Shown: piece by piece, positions 1 to 10,014 of the stretch
How the letters are laid out: the number at the start of each line of letters is the position of its first letter
Position numbering within the stretch: position 1 is the stretch's first letter
NCBI GenBank assembly: GCA_047967505.1
Contig: CM106540.1
Length of the DNA: 64,000 nt
Strand: one strand, 5' to 3'
Source: Dipteris shenzhenensis
Lineage: Eukaryota; Polypodiophyta; Polypodiopsida; Gleicheniales
Translations under genes and position numbers: made by a program
Notes under the pieces: model-generated
The model's database searches: none
The model's input: the letters and a program-made list of their open reading frames with translations, nothing else
What the model was told of the DNA's origin: nothing

Positions 1-2
1 AA

Positions 3-1002
3 AAAGAGTCTCCTATTCTCCTTCAAACCTATGATTTTACGACGCTTTACACAAAGATTGAGCTGGAAGACCTGAAGTTTAGAATTAAAAAGCTAGTGGC
101 TGAAGTTTTCAAGCTGAGATTTGACAAAGATAGATGCAAAGTGCTAAAAGTTGAGAAAACAGCCTTATGCTTTGACTTTTTGTGGCTAAAAAATAAAGAT
201 CGTGACATAGGTTCTAAAAAGAAAAGATACACAAAGGTAGTAAGTGTAGAAGATGTTTGCTCTTGGATAGATTTTCTTTTAGATAATCTTTACATCACAA
301 TAGGTGATTCTTTGTTTCAACAAGTTATAGGAATCCCCATGGGCACTAATTGTGCCGGTCTTTTTAGCAAACTTTTATCTTTTCACTTATGAATTTGAGT
401 TTATGCAACGTCTTATTTCTATCAATACCTGCCCTATCATTTTACATAAGCTTAGTCAAGTTAGGCGTTTTATAGATGATTTATTTGTACCAGATGTTCC
501 TAACTTTCAAGACTTTATGTACAAAAACGCTAGAGCTTTTGGAGAAGGAATCTATGCTCGTGACTCTTGTGAACTGAACTGCACTTCAAAAGGGGATTCT
601 TGTGTTTTCTTAGATCTTAGACTTTCTCAATCTACCATAGGATTAGAGGTTGATATATACGATAAACGTGAACAACCTGAATATAGTGGTTTACACATTA
701 TAAAAATGCCTCACATTGACTCAAACATTTCTGATTTGGCAAAATATGGAGTCATTTCTTCCCAATTCCATAGATTTTCCCGCCTTTGTACAACTAAGGA
801 GTCTTTTATCACTCATTGTAGTAATTTGATCACTTTACTATTACACAAGAGGTATAATCCAAGGAAAATAATGAAAAAAGTTCGCACATTCTTAGATATG
901 AAGTCTTTTATCTATGGTGTTTCGGCCTTAGGTTTGTTTAGAATGATTGAACTTAAGCTGAAAACAAAAAGCGGGGAGCTGAATAGCCCGTTTTTCTTTT
1001 AG
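3..1002 (+). pseudogene. Penelope-like reverse transcriptase, partial and frameshifted
   Basis: The protein copies element RNA into DNA during retrotransposition. The first visible codons read TYDFTTLYTKI, the RT motif-A region of this family. IGIPMGTNCA follows near 330-357 and the catalytic FIDDL near 470-485. After it come a YDKRE segment near 657-672 and an S-Q-F-H-RFSRLCT segment near 760-795, both typical of Penelope-like and related RTs. The frame shifts once near 352-362, between the motif-B region and the following hydrophobic stretch; otherwise both halves are open. The N-terminus is missing because the window starts inside the gene. A related non-LTR RT is possible, but the IGIPMG plus FIDDL combination favours Penelope-like. 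Confidence 0.65.
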
Positions 1003-1116
1003 TTTCAAAAGAGAGTTTGTTTGAGTATACTTGTGCTTTCTAAGTTAGAAATGTATTTTTGCCTCTTTGCAGAAACGAGACATAAGTGTAAAGTGCCTTT
1101 TAACTTTTTATGTTTT

Positions 1117-1162
<46 letters not shown>

Positions 1163-1518
1163 GGAAGTTTTTGTTTCTTGACTTGCTTGTTTATTTTTGC
1201 TTAAGTAACCTGCTTCGTTTCTTCTTTATTTCTTGTTTTCATTCTCTTTTGTTTATTTGACGTATTTTAGCAAGCACTGGGTTTGCCCAAGAGACTCCGC
1301 GGGTCTTTAGAAACCCAGTATAGCTGCTTATGCTTGGGCACTGATGACGACATAAGTGTTGCTTTGCTTGCTAAGTATGTCTTCCTTTTGCTTTTCATAA
1401 AAGTTTTTGTTTACCTCTTTTTTCTTCTCTTTCATTTTCTCTTTTATTTTCTTTGTAGATTTTTGATCTTTAGAACAACAAAAAATTCTAAATTTGTATG
1501 ATTGGACTTATTCTAGTC
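1003..1518 (+). other. Tail of the Penelope-like element, no gene
   Basis: AT-rich sequence following the RT stop. It contains a GA microsatellite and an imperfect direct or inverted pairing around GGGTTTGCCC and AAACCCAG near 1279-1317. No reading frame with a recognisable product. Confidence 0.4.
1122..1149. repeat. (GA)n microsatellite
   Basis: Uninterrupted AG dinucleotide repeat of about 14 units inside the Penelope-like tail. Confidence 0.9.
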
Positions 1519-2313
1519 TTACAAAGGTACATACAAAGCTTTATTGAGCTTGCATACCTTAAGTGCATTTCCTGAAATTTCAAAGCCTGGAGGTTGTTTG
1601 ACATAAACCTCTTCCAACAAGTCTCCATTAAGGAAGGCTGTTTTTATGTCTAACTGATGAACATTCCATTGAAAATTTGCAGCCATTGCGATAACTGACC
1701 GGAGGGTTGTCATTCTGGATGTAGGAGCAAAAGTCTCCTCATAGTCTATGCCCTTTTTCTGAGCATATCCTTTTGCGACCAGCCTTGCCTTGTACCTGTC
1801 AATGGTGCCATCTGGCTTTCTTTTAACTTTGAAAACCCACCGTGTACCTATGGCATGTTTACTTGGTGGCAAATCGATAACTTCCCATGTTTGATTTTTT
1901 TGAATGGACTGCAACTCATCGTGCATGGCATTCATCCAATGCACATTATCTTGTGCCTCTTCAAATGTCTCAGGTTCCTCCTCATCAAGAAGAGTACCTG
2001 CATAAGTTGATTCAACTGAAAGAGCACCTCCCCCATGCCTTATTGCACTCCGAGTTCTGCCAGGTAATGGAGCATCAATTTTACTCTCCCTGAGAGTGTG
2101 TAACAGCCAATTTGGGACTGTTTTTGCTGCATGTATATCTACAATTTCTTGCTGAACAACCTCTTCCATGGCTTGTGGAGGTGGTATGACATCCTGTGGC
2201 TGAATCGGAGCATGTGGAGGTATCTGAAAATTTTGATTTTCATCAGATATATCAGCAGGGGAATCCAAGGCAATGGGTAGTAACCCCTCAAAGACATCAC
2301 TGGAAGAAGGGGA
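1519..2313 (-). pseudogene. Copia pol: integrase-RT linker and RT N-terminus
   Basis: The reading frame shows the standard start of the copia RT (RVT_2) domain: W-x-A-M-x-x-E-L-x-S-I, then NQTWEVIDLPPSKHAIG, RWVFKVKRKPDG, YKARLVAKGYAQ, YEETFAP, and QLDIKTAFLNGDL. It ends after LNKALY, just before the usual GLKQAPRAW block, so the catalytic YVDD motif and RNase H are missing. The frame is open for about 250 codons, so truncation rather than point decay inactivated it. The linker resembles the copia copy at 26-30 kb, suggesting one family. Confidence 0.75.
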
Positions 2314-2559
2314 GAGAGCAAATGTGAGAGTAAGAGTAGGAGAGTGAGAGAGCTGAAAACGATAGTTGCAATTAGATGAGTGTGTACAACTGAATAGAGT
2401 GATAGGTTTTGTCTAAGTGACAAAACCTTATCCTTCACTAACCGTAGTTAGTGAACTAATTGTGGTTAGGGGGAAAAACCTCCAAGTGAGGAAAAAGTGC
2501 TCCTAACCTACTTATTACATTACATTGGTCAGTGCTAAATTATAGCAATAATTCTAACA
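1519..2559 (-). mobile_element. Ty1/copia fragment (LTR piece joined to pol)
   Basis: On the minus strand the fragment starts with TGTTAGAATT at 2559, the look of an LTR start, and the LTR-like part continues to about 2320. It then passes directly into the linker between integrase and RT, so gag, protease and integrase are deleted. The other end is cut inside RT next to the Penelope-like element. It is inserted in or joined to the RNase H region of the gypsy element to its right. Confidence 0.6.
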
Positions 2560-3928
2560 CTCTAATATCGTGAAACTCATGTTATGCATAATGCGTGACA
2601 ACGCATTAGCAACTTTATTATCCTTCCCTCTTCGGTACTGAATCGTCAAGTTAAACTCCTGCATGAGTTCTACCCACCTAGCTTGGCGGCCTCTCAAGTC
2701 AGGTCGTTTACAAAAATGTTTTAGAGTATCATGATCAACATCAACATAAAACTTTGATCCATACAAATAATATCTCCATGTTTTCAGAGCATGGACAACA
2801 ACATACAACTCTAATTCATGAGTTGGTCAATTTCGTTGAGAGGGAGAAAGCTTCTTGCTTTCAAAGGCTATTAGCCTTTTCTCTTGGAGGAGAACTGCTC
2901 CTACCGCAATGCCACTTGCATCGGTTTCAAGGAAAAACGGTTTCTGGGGATCAACTATTTTTAACACCGGTTCTGAGACCACAGCTTGTTTTATGGTGTT
3001 AAAACTTTCTTGTTGATTCTGTCCCCATATAAAAGGTACTTTATTTGAGTTCAGATCAATGAATGGCGATACTATTTCAGAATATCCTTTGATATGCCTT
3101 CGATAAAATTAGACAAATCCCAAGAATGATCGCAAAGCGATCAAACTCTGAGGGATTGGCCAAGTTAGAATCGCAGCCACTTTCTTTGGATCCATTTCTA
3201 CCCCCTCAAGAGTAATTATGAATCCTAAATATTCAAGTCTTACCATACACAGTATAGTTTTCTTTTTATTTACATAAAGACTGGCTTTCCTCGAAGTATT
3301 GAACACTATACTTAAGTGTTCATGATGCTCAGTAATACTTTTACTGAATACCAGAATATCGTCAATAAAATGTACTACAAACTTTCCGATATAGGGACGT
3401 AGTAAATCGTTCATAAGCATGACGAATGTAGCTGGAGTATTGGTAAGTCCAAAGGGCATTACCAAAAACTCATAATGTCCAAACCTGCTTCTAAAAGCGG
3501 TTTTATGCACATCCTCGGCTCTAATACGGATCTGATGGTAGCCACATTTAAGATCTATCTTACTAAAAATTACGGCTCCATGTAATGCATCTAGCAAATC
3601 ATCGATTCGAGCCATTGGATACCTGTGCTTAATAGTGATATTATTCAATGCTCTGTAATCTATACAAAGACGAAAAGTATCATCTTTCTTCTTCTTTAAT
3701 ATCACTGGCGAAGCAAAAGGTGAGAAACTTGGTTGAATCTGTCCCAACTTGAGGTATTCTTCCAGTTGTCTTCGTACCTCCGCTTCTTCGGTAAAACTCA
3801 ACCTATAGGGAGGTCTATTTACAGGTTCTGCCCCTGGGATTAGTTCAATCTTATGCTGAATATTCCGCTCTGGAGGTAAGCCATAAAGTAGCTCATCCCT
3901 AAAAAAATCAGAGAACTCCTCAACTATT
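2560..3928 (-). pseudogene. Ty3/gypsy RT and RNase H
   Basis: Reverse transcriptase and RNase H copy the element RNA and remove the template. Minus-strand motifs: [55 protein letters not shown], and the catalytic FIDDILVF. After a stop near 3109 come the RNase H parts FLETDASGIAVG, then H-E-L-E-L-Y, and a tail with QYRRGKDNKVANALSR. The copy keeps VDVDHDTLKHFCKRPDLRG, which the plus-strand copy has lost. It is interrupted by at least two stops and cut at 2560. Reading in from the right, the frame begins inside the nested copia LTR, so its first roughly 30 codons are not gypsy sequence. Confidence 0.85.
3924..3928. repeat. Target-site duplication CTATT, left
   Basis: CTATT directly precedes the copia LTR (TGAGAGG...) and is repeated at 10010-10014 directly after the other LTR (...CCCAACA). 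The two flanks join to gypsy sequence when the element is removed. Confidence 0.85.
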
Positions 3929-4132
3929 TGAGAGGGAAAGAATGAGGGAGAAGTACAACGGGGAGAGAGTGAGAGAGAGGAGTGACACAAAAGATGTGGG
4001 TGTGAAGTGATGAGCCACACCACAAACTCATAGGTTTTATTAGGATTAGGTTTTTCACCCTATGACTGTCTTAAGACAGTCATAGGTGTCATATCTTTAA
4101 TAAAGGGGTGGCAATGTGCCTTTACCCCAACA
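3929..4132 (-). repeat. 3' LTR of nested copia element
   Basis: 204 bp, TGAGAGG...CCCCAACA on the plus strand. Matches 9842-10009 except for one substitution (C/T near 4119) and 36 extra bases that include a perfect palindrome. Confidence 0.9.
4060..4085. repeat. 26-bp perfect palindrome in LTR
   Basis: Two 12-base arms (CTATGACTGTCT and its reverse complement) around a central TA. It lies inside the 36 bp absent from the other LTR. Confidence 0.9.
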
Positions 4133-4142
4133 ACCTCCCACC
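4133..4142 (-). promoter_or_regulatory. Polypurine tract of nested copia element
   Basis: On the minus strand GGTGGGAGGT directly precedes the 3' LTR, the expected place and composition for the plus-strand primer. Confidence 0.75.
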
Positions 4143-4231
4143 TAAAGGCCAATGTGCCTAAAGGGGAGAAAAGAATAAAAATTACAGCAATATACAGTTA
4201 CTGTATACAGGACCATAAAATAAGAATGGTC

Positions 4232-5930
4232 TCATCCTAATCCCATGATGTGGCGGCAATGTGCAAACCGCTCTGTAGGCAAGCTCTTAGTGAGCAAATC
4301 TGCAGGATTATCATCAGTATGTACCTTCACAAGCTCAAGTCGCTTGTCTTCGATTGATGAAATGATATTTCACATCTATGTGCTTGGTCTTTTGATGAAA
4401 GACCGGATTCTTTGCCAACATGATAGCACTCTGACTATCACAATGCAAAACTGGCATATCTCCTGTAATGCCCAAATCTCCCACCAGTCGAGTAAGCCAT
4501 ATTGCTTCCTTGCAAGCCTCAGTGGATGCAACATATTCAGCTTCAGTAATTGACAGTGCAACGCATTTCTGCAATTGAGACACCCATGATATAGCACCTC
4601 CTGCAAATGTGAAAATATAACCGGTAGTAGATTTCCGGTTATCTGCATTCCCTGCATAGTCTGAATCTGTAAAACCATGCACCAATGCATCCTGCCTACC
4701 ATAGCATATGCACAAGTCTTTGGTACCCTTGAGATACCTCAAGACACCTTTCACTGCTTCCCAGTGCCGCTTGCCTGGATTTGCCATATACCTGCTGATG
4801 ACTCCCACGGCAAAAGCAATATCCGGACGAGTGGCAACCATGGCATACATTAAAGAACCAACTGCAGATGCATACGGAACCTTGGCCATTTCAGCCTTAT
4901 CATCATCTGATCTGGGGCTGTCCTTACTGCTGAGTTTTAAATGTGGAGGCAACGGGGTACTAATAGACTTCCCCCCCTCCATTTTAAACCTCTGCAGTAC
5001 TTTGTCAATGTACTCCTTCTGTGACAGAAACAAAAGTCCCTTGGACCTGTCATGAGTAATCCGCATGCCAAGAATATGGTTTGCATCACCCAAGTCTTTC
5101 ATGTCAAAAGACTTATGCAGTTGTTTCTTCAAAGCACTAATCTCATGCTGAGATTTACTGGCAATTAGCATGTCATCCACATATAGAATGAGTAGCATCA
5201 AACTGCCATCCTTTGCCCGTTTGGTGTACAAGCAATGATCGGTCTCACACCTATGATACCCTTGGGACTGCATGAAGGCATCAAACTTCTTGTACCATTC
5301 TCTTGGTGCCTGCTTGAGTCCATACAAGCTCCTCTTGAGCTTACACACAAGCTGCTCTTTCCCTTTAACAGCATATCCCTCTGGCTGACTCATATAGATC
5401 TCATCATGGAGATCTCCGTGAAGAAAAGCAGTCTTCACATCCATCTGACATAAATCCATGTCCTCATGAGCAACAAGAGCTAACACTGCTCTCAAAGTAG
5501 TCATCTTGACTACAGGGGAAAAGATCTCATCAAAGTCAATGCCCTTCTCCTGCTTAAATCCCTTGGCAACCAATCTGGCCTTATACCTCGGTAAAGCATT
5601 TGAATCCACTTTGACTTTGTAAACCCACTTGCATGGCAAAACCTTTCTGCCTACTGGTAGCTGCACCAAGTCCCATGTGTCATTTTGAAGTAGGGAGTCC
5701 ATTTCTGACTGCATGGCTTTCTCCCACTTCCTTTTCTCTGTTCTTCCCATAGCTTCCTTGAAGCTGGAAGGCTCACCACAATCTGTCAGCATGATAAAAT
5801 CAGCCACATTATTGGCTCCTGGAACAAACTTGTTAGGAGGCCGTTGTACACGGGTGCTCCTCCTAACAAAATGTTCCGGATTAGGCTGCTGTCTAGCCTG
5901 TTCGTCATGCATGACGGGTGGCTGTACCAC
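4232..5930 (-). pseudogene. Copia pol, RT and RNase H part (nested element)
   Basis: This is the second part of gag-pol, in a different frame from the upstream part. RT motifs in order: F-K-E-A-M, KWEKAMQSEMDSL, NDTWDLVQLP, CKWVYKVKVDS, YKARLVAKGFKQ, QMDVKTAFLHGDL, LKRSLYGLKQAPREW, the catalytic ILYVDDML and DLGDANHILGM. RNase H follows with GFTDSDYAG, R-K-S-T-T-GYIF, SITEAEYVA and TKHIDVKYH. A second frameshift near 4365 separates the last RNase H segment (KRLELVKVHTDD, LLTKSLPTERF), which continues to about 4232. The frame change near 5930 is a simple 1-2 base shift in a linker and not a recognisable programmed site. Confidence 0.9.
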
Positions 5931-8251
5931 ATATTTGGCTGTTCTACAGCCCCATTTGCTGGCATATCCAGTGGTGCATCATTGGCAAAATTATCTGGCT
6001 GATTTTCAGCCTGTATACCCTCTTGAACAGGGTTATCTGCAGCAGCCTGCTGCTGCATATAAATGGGCATTCTTTGCTGTCCGACATCATCATAAATAAC
6101 CCTCCTGTATTCCACAGGTTGCACGGGTTCTTTGTGTACACTATCCTCTTTAAAGATGACATCATTGCTGCGTATAATCTTCCGTTTAACGGGATCCCAT
6201 AACCTGTACCCCATTTCACCTTCGTCACCATAACCCATAAAGATGCATCTGGAAGACTTTGGCTCCAGTTTGGTGCGCAGTTCTTTGCGTATATGAGCAA
6301 AGCACTCGCAGCCAAACACACGTAAGTGCTTATATGAAGGTGGCTTGCCAGACCACACCTCTTCTGGTACTTTCAACTCCAAAGCCTTGTTCGGCGACCT
6401 GTTAATTATGTGAACTGCTGTTTGCACGGCTTCTGCCCAAAAGCCATGGGGCAATGCAGCATAAGACAACATACATCGAACCTTCTCCTGAATAGTTCGA
6501 TTCATCCGCTCACTTACACCATTTTGAGATGCATTATGAGGGGCTGTGAGTTCCCGTTTAATGCCCTTAGCTTCGCAAAACTGTACAAAAGCATTTGACA
6601 CATACTCACCCCCATTATCGGATCTGAGGCATTTCAGCCTGCGACCTGTCCGATTCTCAACCTGAGCGACAAACTTCTTGAAAGCATCTAAGGCATCGCT
6701 CTTATGCTTCAAGAAATAGACCCACACTTTGCGTGTGGCATCATCAATAAAAGTAATGAAATACTTTGCACCCCCTAGTGATAGCTGTGGCATCTCACAC
6801 AAATCAGTGTGCACTAGATCAAGCGGTGCTCTATTTTGGGGAGTTCTCCTCTTATGAGGAGTCATAGAATGCTTGCCAAATATGCAATGATCACAAGTAG
6901 GCAAATCTGAAAAAGAAAGAGACGGCAGATAACCCAAACGTGACAGTTCTTGCATTCCTTTAACGGACATGTGTCCCAACCGGCTATGCCACAATGAAAC
7001 CTTCGGCAGCTCGGTTATGGCAACAACATGATTACCTACACTGGAAACATAAAGAGGGTACAAGGTATCACTCTTATAACCCTCAGCCACTACAACCTGG
7101 CCATCAGTAATCACCCATTTGGAATCCCCAAATGTGGTGTGGTAACCACTGTCATCCAACAAGCCAGTGCTAATCAGATTTTTCTTGATTTGTGGCACAT
7201 GGCGAACACCATCAAGCATAAATATGCGTCCATCAGGGAATACTATCTGTATACTGCCAATCCCTGCAATCTGACATGCATAGTTGTTCCCAAGGTGAAC
7301 AACTCCATGAGTACCTGTGTAGGAAGTAAACCACTCCCTATGAGGAGTAACATGAAAAGAAGCACCTGAATCCAAGAGCCAGGTGTGCATGTCATGGCCA
7401 TCAATAACCAAAGTATGTGCAATTACAGCAGAAGAGCATAAAACATCATGCCTGTCACTTTCACTGTCTTCTGCTGCAACATTCACTGCATCCAAGTCAT
7501 CTACCTTGGCCTTGCCTTTGCCTTTGCTTCCACTGCCTGCATCCTTTGCCTCATCCTTCTTGGCTTTCTGATCCCGTATAAACTTGAAGCACTTAGACTT
7601 CACATGTCCCTTCTTGCCACAATAAAAGCATTCAATATCCTTTTTGCCACGGGACTGACTGCGGGATTTGGACTTACTAGCAGATCTCCCCTTCTGCTGA
7701 GTCCTGCCTCTTTCTTGTACCTGCAAAGCATTTGAAGACTTGCTGCCCGCATTATTCTTCCTGCTCATCTCCTCCCCAAGGAGAGAGCTCTCTACATCAG
7801 CATATATAAGAGTGACATTTGAATTAGACAGGGTGGTCTTGAAAGTGTCCCAACTCTCAGGGAGGGTACACAACAAGAAAGTAGCCTTGAACTCCTCATC
7901 AAGGTTCAACCCCTGTGCAATCAGCTGTGTAAAGATGGCATTGAACTCACTCAAGTGTGAGGTCATAGCTGTACCTTCCTGCCATAGGCCATAAGAGGTC
8001 TTTTCAGCCTGAACATTGAACACAAGAGAATCACTGAGAGTAAGCATGATAGCAGCCCTTGCGGACAAATCTAGCTCCTCCCACTCATGATCTGACATCC
8101 TAGATGGCTTGACACCCTTCACCCTTATGGGCTTAGAAATCTTCTTTAGCAGAAGTACATTCAAACACTGTTCTGCCCATAATGCATAATTGTGTGCCCC
8201 TTCCAATTTCTTTATGTTCAGAATTGATGATTCACTTCCCCCTGATGCCAT
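5786..8251 (-). pseudogene. Copia gag-protease-integrase (nested element)
   Basis: An 821-codon open frame starting with ATG (MASGGSESS). Gag: LEGAHNYALW near residues 17-25, then a UBN2-type capsid region that jumps from LW (90) to EGT (92), so about 30 usual residues seem missing in frame. Zinc knuckle C208-C211-H216-C221. Protease D294-S-G-A. Integrase zinc site H422, H427, C453, C456; catalytic core D483, D545, E581. The frame then runs into the RT linker and shifts near 5930, leaving about 48 out-of-frame codons. Gag packages the RNA; protease matures the polyprotein; integrase inserts the cDNA. All visible catalytic residues are intact. Confidence 0.93.
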
Positions 8252-9827
8252 ATCAGATAAGGAAAGTACCTGACTCCCTGTAAGTAAAAAATGACTGAAT
8301 AAAATTCTGATTTCTCAGAAAAACCTGCTCTATCAAGAGCCAGGAGCACTCACAATAGTGCTGTTTTTACTGTCAAAAAATCTGCAGCAAAACAGAAAAA
8401 TTTCCCTCCAGTTACTGTACCTTCTGACACACTGTACCGTGCTCAAATAGGCATAAAACAGTAATTTCAGAATGCTGCAGCTGTTCCACAAGTGCTTTAA
8501 CTGTGCATCATCAGCTGACGAAGCACAAAACACTGCTGTCCTGGACACTTTTCCCACCTCAGATGAGGTATTGCACTGATTTTATATGCATAAACCACTT
8601 GTCATACACTGTTTTGTTCACTGAAAAGAGGCTCCAGACACTTCAGCCTGTCACAAACCTGCAACAGAAAATGGGACAAATCCCAAGCAATCACCCTTCT
8701 GCCAAGGGGATAAAAGGCATTTGAAGGTCTCAAACAATAACTCAAGTGCTCTCAAGCAAAATCTGGGCAAAAGCCCCTTGATTTGACACCTGTATCAAGT
8801 GAAAAAAACACCTCAACACTGAGGTAGCATACAAAATACAGCGCTCTCCTGGCACTTTCACCTGACAATGCAATGCATAAACAGCCCTGTGTACACAATA
8901 ACAACACAGATCCCAACGTACAAACACTGAAGAGAAAATCTTTTGAGCACTGTCAACGATGGACAGTTAGGGACCGAGTAAACTCGATGCGCCCTGGCCA
9001 AGCGTGGCTCAACTGAGATTTTTCAAGGTGTCGTACACAAAATGTGACCTGCAGAAATGTCACTAAATACACTGCGGAAACAAGACCAATGTGGGCTCCC
9101 TGGCTCCACACTGCCTCAAGGCATACACTGCATAAACTTCCAGGCAAAAGCCCTTGATTTGCACTCAGCAAAAGCATAAAAGCCCTCTGCAAAGTCAAGG
9201 CATATGACCTTCCCTTAACAAGATAACTGTGCAACCACCACACAATTGTGGCACTAGTCACCTCAAGCACGAGGGACAAGAGTGTACTTGCTGTACCTCA
9301 AAAACACAGTTTTGAGAACTGAAAAAATTCCGGGAATGAAGAGCAGAGTGCTCTCTCCTTTTCTTTCTTCCCCAAGACAAAATTTCTGTACCTGCTGTAC
9401 CTGCGCAGGGTACGAAATCCCAGAACAGAGGAAAAAAAATTTCGACAGGTACCTGTACGGCTTCCGTACGGACAGTACGGATGGCTGTACGGGACGCTCT
9501 CGTACGGCTGCCCCGTGTGCTGCCTGGGTGCGTGCCGGTGCTGCGCACTGGCTGCGCCCGCTTGGTAGCGGGTAGCTGCTGCTAGCTGCTGCTGTTGCAG
9601 CTGCTGGCGCTGCTCCGCGCCGCCCTGCTCTGCCCGCACGCACGCTGCCCCGTGCTGCCCCGCGCTACCCCGCGCTGCTGCTCGTACTACCCCGCGCTGC
9701 TGCCCGCGCTACCCCGCGTTGCTGCTCGCGGCCGAGCTCGCTGTTGCCGTTGCTGAGGGCATGAGGCCCGAGGGGAGAGGAAGGGGTAGAGGGAGTGGTA
9801 GGCAGGAGTGGAGGGGGAGAGATGAAG
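8252..9827 (-). other. Leader of nested copia element, no gag
   Basis: About 1.58 kb between primer site and gag ATG, long for a copia leader. The half next to gag is ordinary; 9380-9790 is strongly GC-rich with GTACGG copies (9455-9507) and GCT/CCGCGCT runs (9560-9730). Open frames exist on the minus strand (for example 9298-9639), but the visible one starts with GTG, not ATG, so no protein is claimed. Confidence 0.7.
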
Positions 9828-9839
9828 GCTCTGATACTA
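9828..9839 (-). promoter_or_regulatory. Primer binding site (tRNA-iMet) of nested copia
   Basis: Minus strand reads TAGTATCAGAGC, one mismatch from TGGTATCAGAGC, the complement of the plant initiator tRNA-Met 3' end. It lies two bases inside the 5' LTR. Confidence 0.85.
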
Positions 9840-9841
9840 GT

Positions 9842-10009
9842 TGAGAGGGAAAGAATGAGGGAGAAGTACAACGGGGAGAGAGTGAGAGAGAGGAGTGACA
9901 CAAAAGATGTGGGTGTGAAGTGATGAGCCACACCACAAACTCATAGGTTTTATTAGGATTAGGTGTCATATCTTTAATAAAGGGGTGGCAATGTGTCTTT
10001 ACCCCAACA
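9842..10009 (-). repeat. 5' LTR of nested copia element (36 bp deleted)
   Basis: 168 bp, TGAGAGG...CCCAACA. Identical to the 3' LTR except for one substitution and a 36-bp deletion between two copies of TAGGT. Confidence 0.9.
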
Positions 10010-10014
10010 CTATT
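10010..10014. repeat. Target-site duplication CTATT, right
   Basis: Matches 3924-3928 and marks the right limit of the nested copia element. Confidence 0.85.

Larger units (their letters stand above)
1..1518 (+). mobile_element. Penelope-like retroelement, 3' part
   Basis: The stretch carries a reverse transcriptase of the Penelope-like type and runs off the left edge, so its 5' end is not seen. The right limit is placed where a copia reading frame on the other strand stops abruptly near 1519. No GIY-YIG endonuclease, which usually follows the RT in canonical Penelope elements, was found after the RT frame. The tail is AT-rich with a GA microsatellite. The right boundary is approximate. Confidence 0.6.
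3929..10009 (-). mobile_element. Young, nearly complete Ty1/copia element nested in gypsy
   Basis: This 6081-bp element on the minus strand is flanked by CTATT target duplications. It has two short LTRs (204 and 168 bp), a primer site complementary to initiator tRNA-Met, a 1.6-kb GC-rich leader, a gag-pol frame and a polypurine tract. Over the shared 168 bp the LTRs differ by one substitution; the 5' LTR also lacks 36 bp. This indicates recent insertion. Two frameshifts in pol and a gag deletion suggest this copy cannot move by itself. Confidence 0.92.

Noticed and set aside
1339-1365. CTGATGACGAC near 1351 (and CTGATGACGTC near 13859) as a hammerhead ribozyme core, which Penelope-like elements can carry
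   Set aside because: No GAAA box and stem arrangement fit any of the three hammerhead topologies around either site.
9298-9643. Gln/Ala/Arg-rich frames in the copia leader as an extra protein
   Set aside because: GC-rich low-complexity sequence; the visible frame starts with GTG and has no family resemblance.
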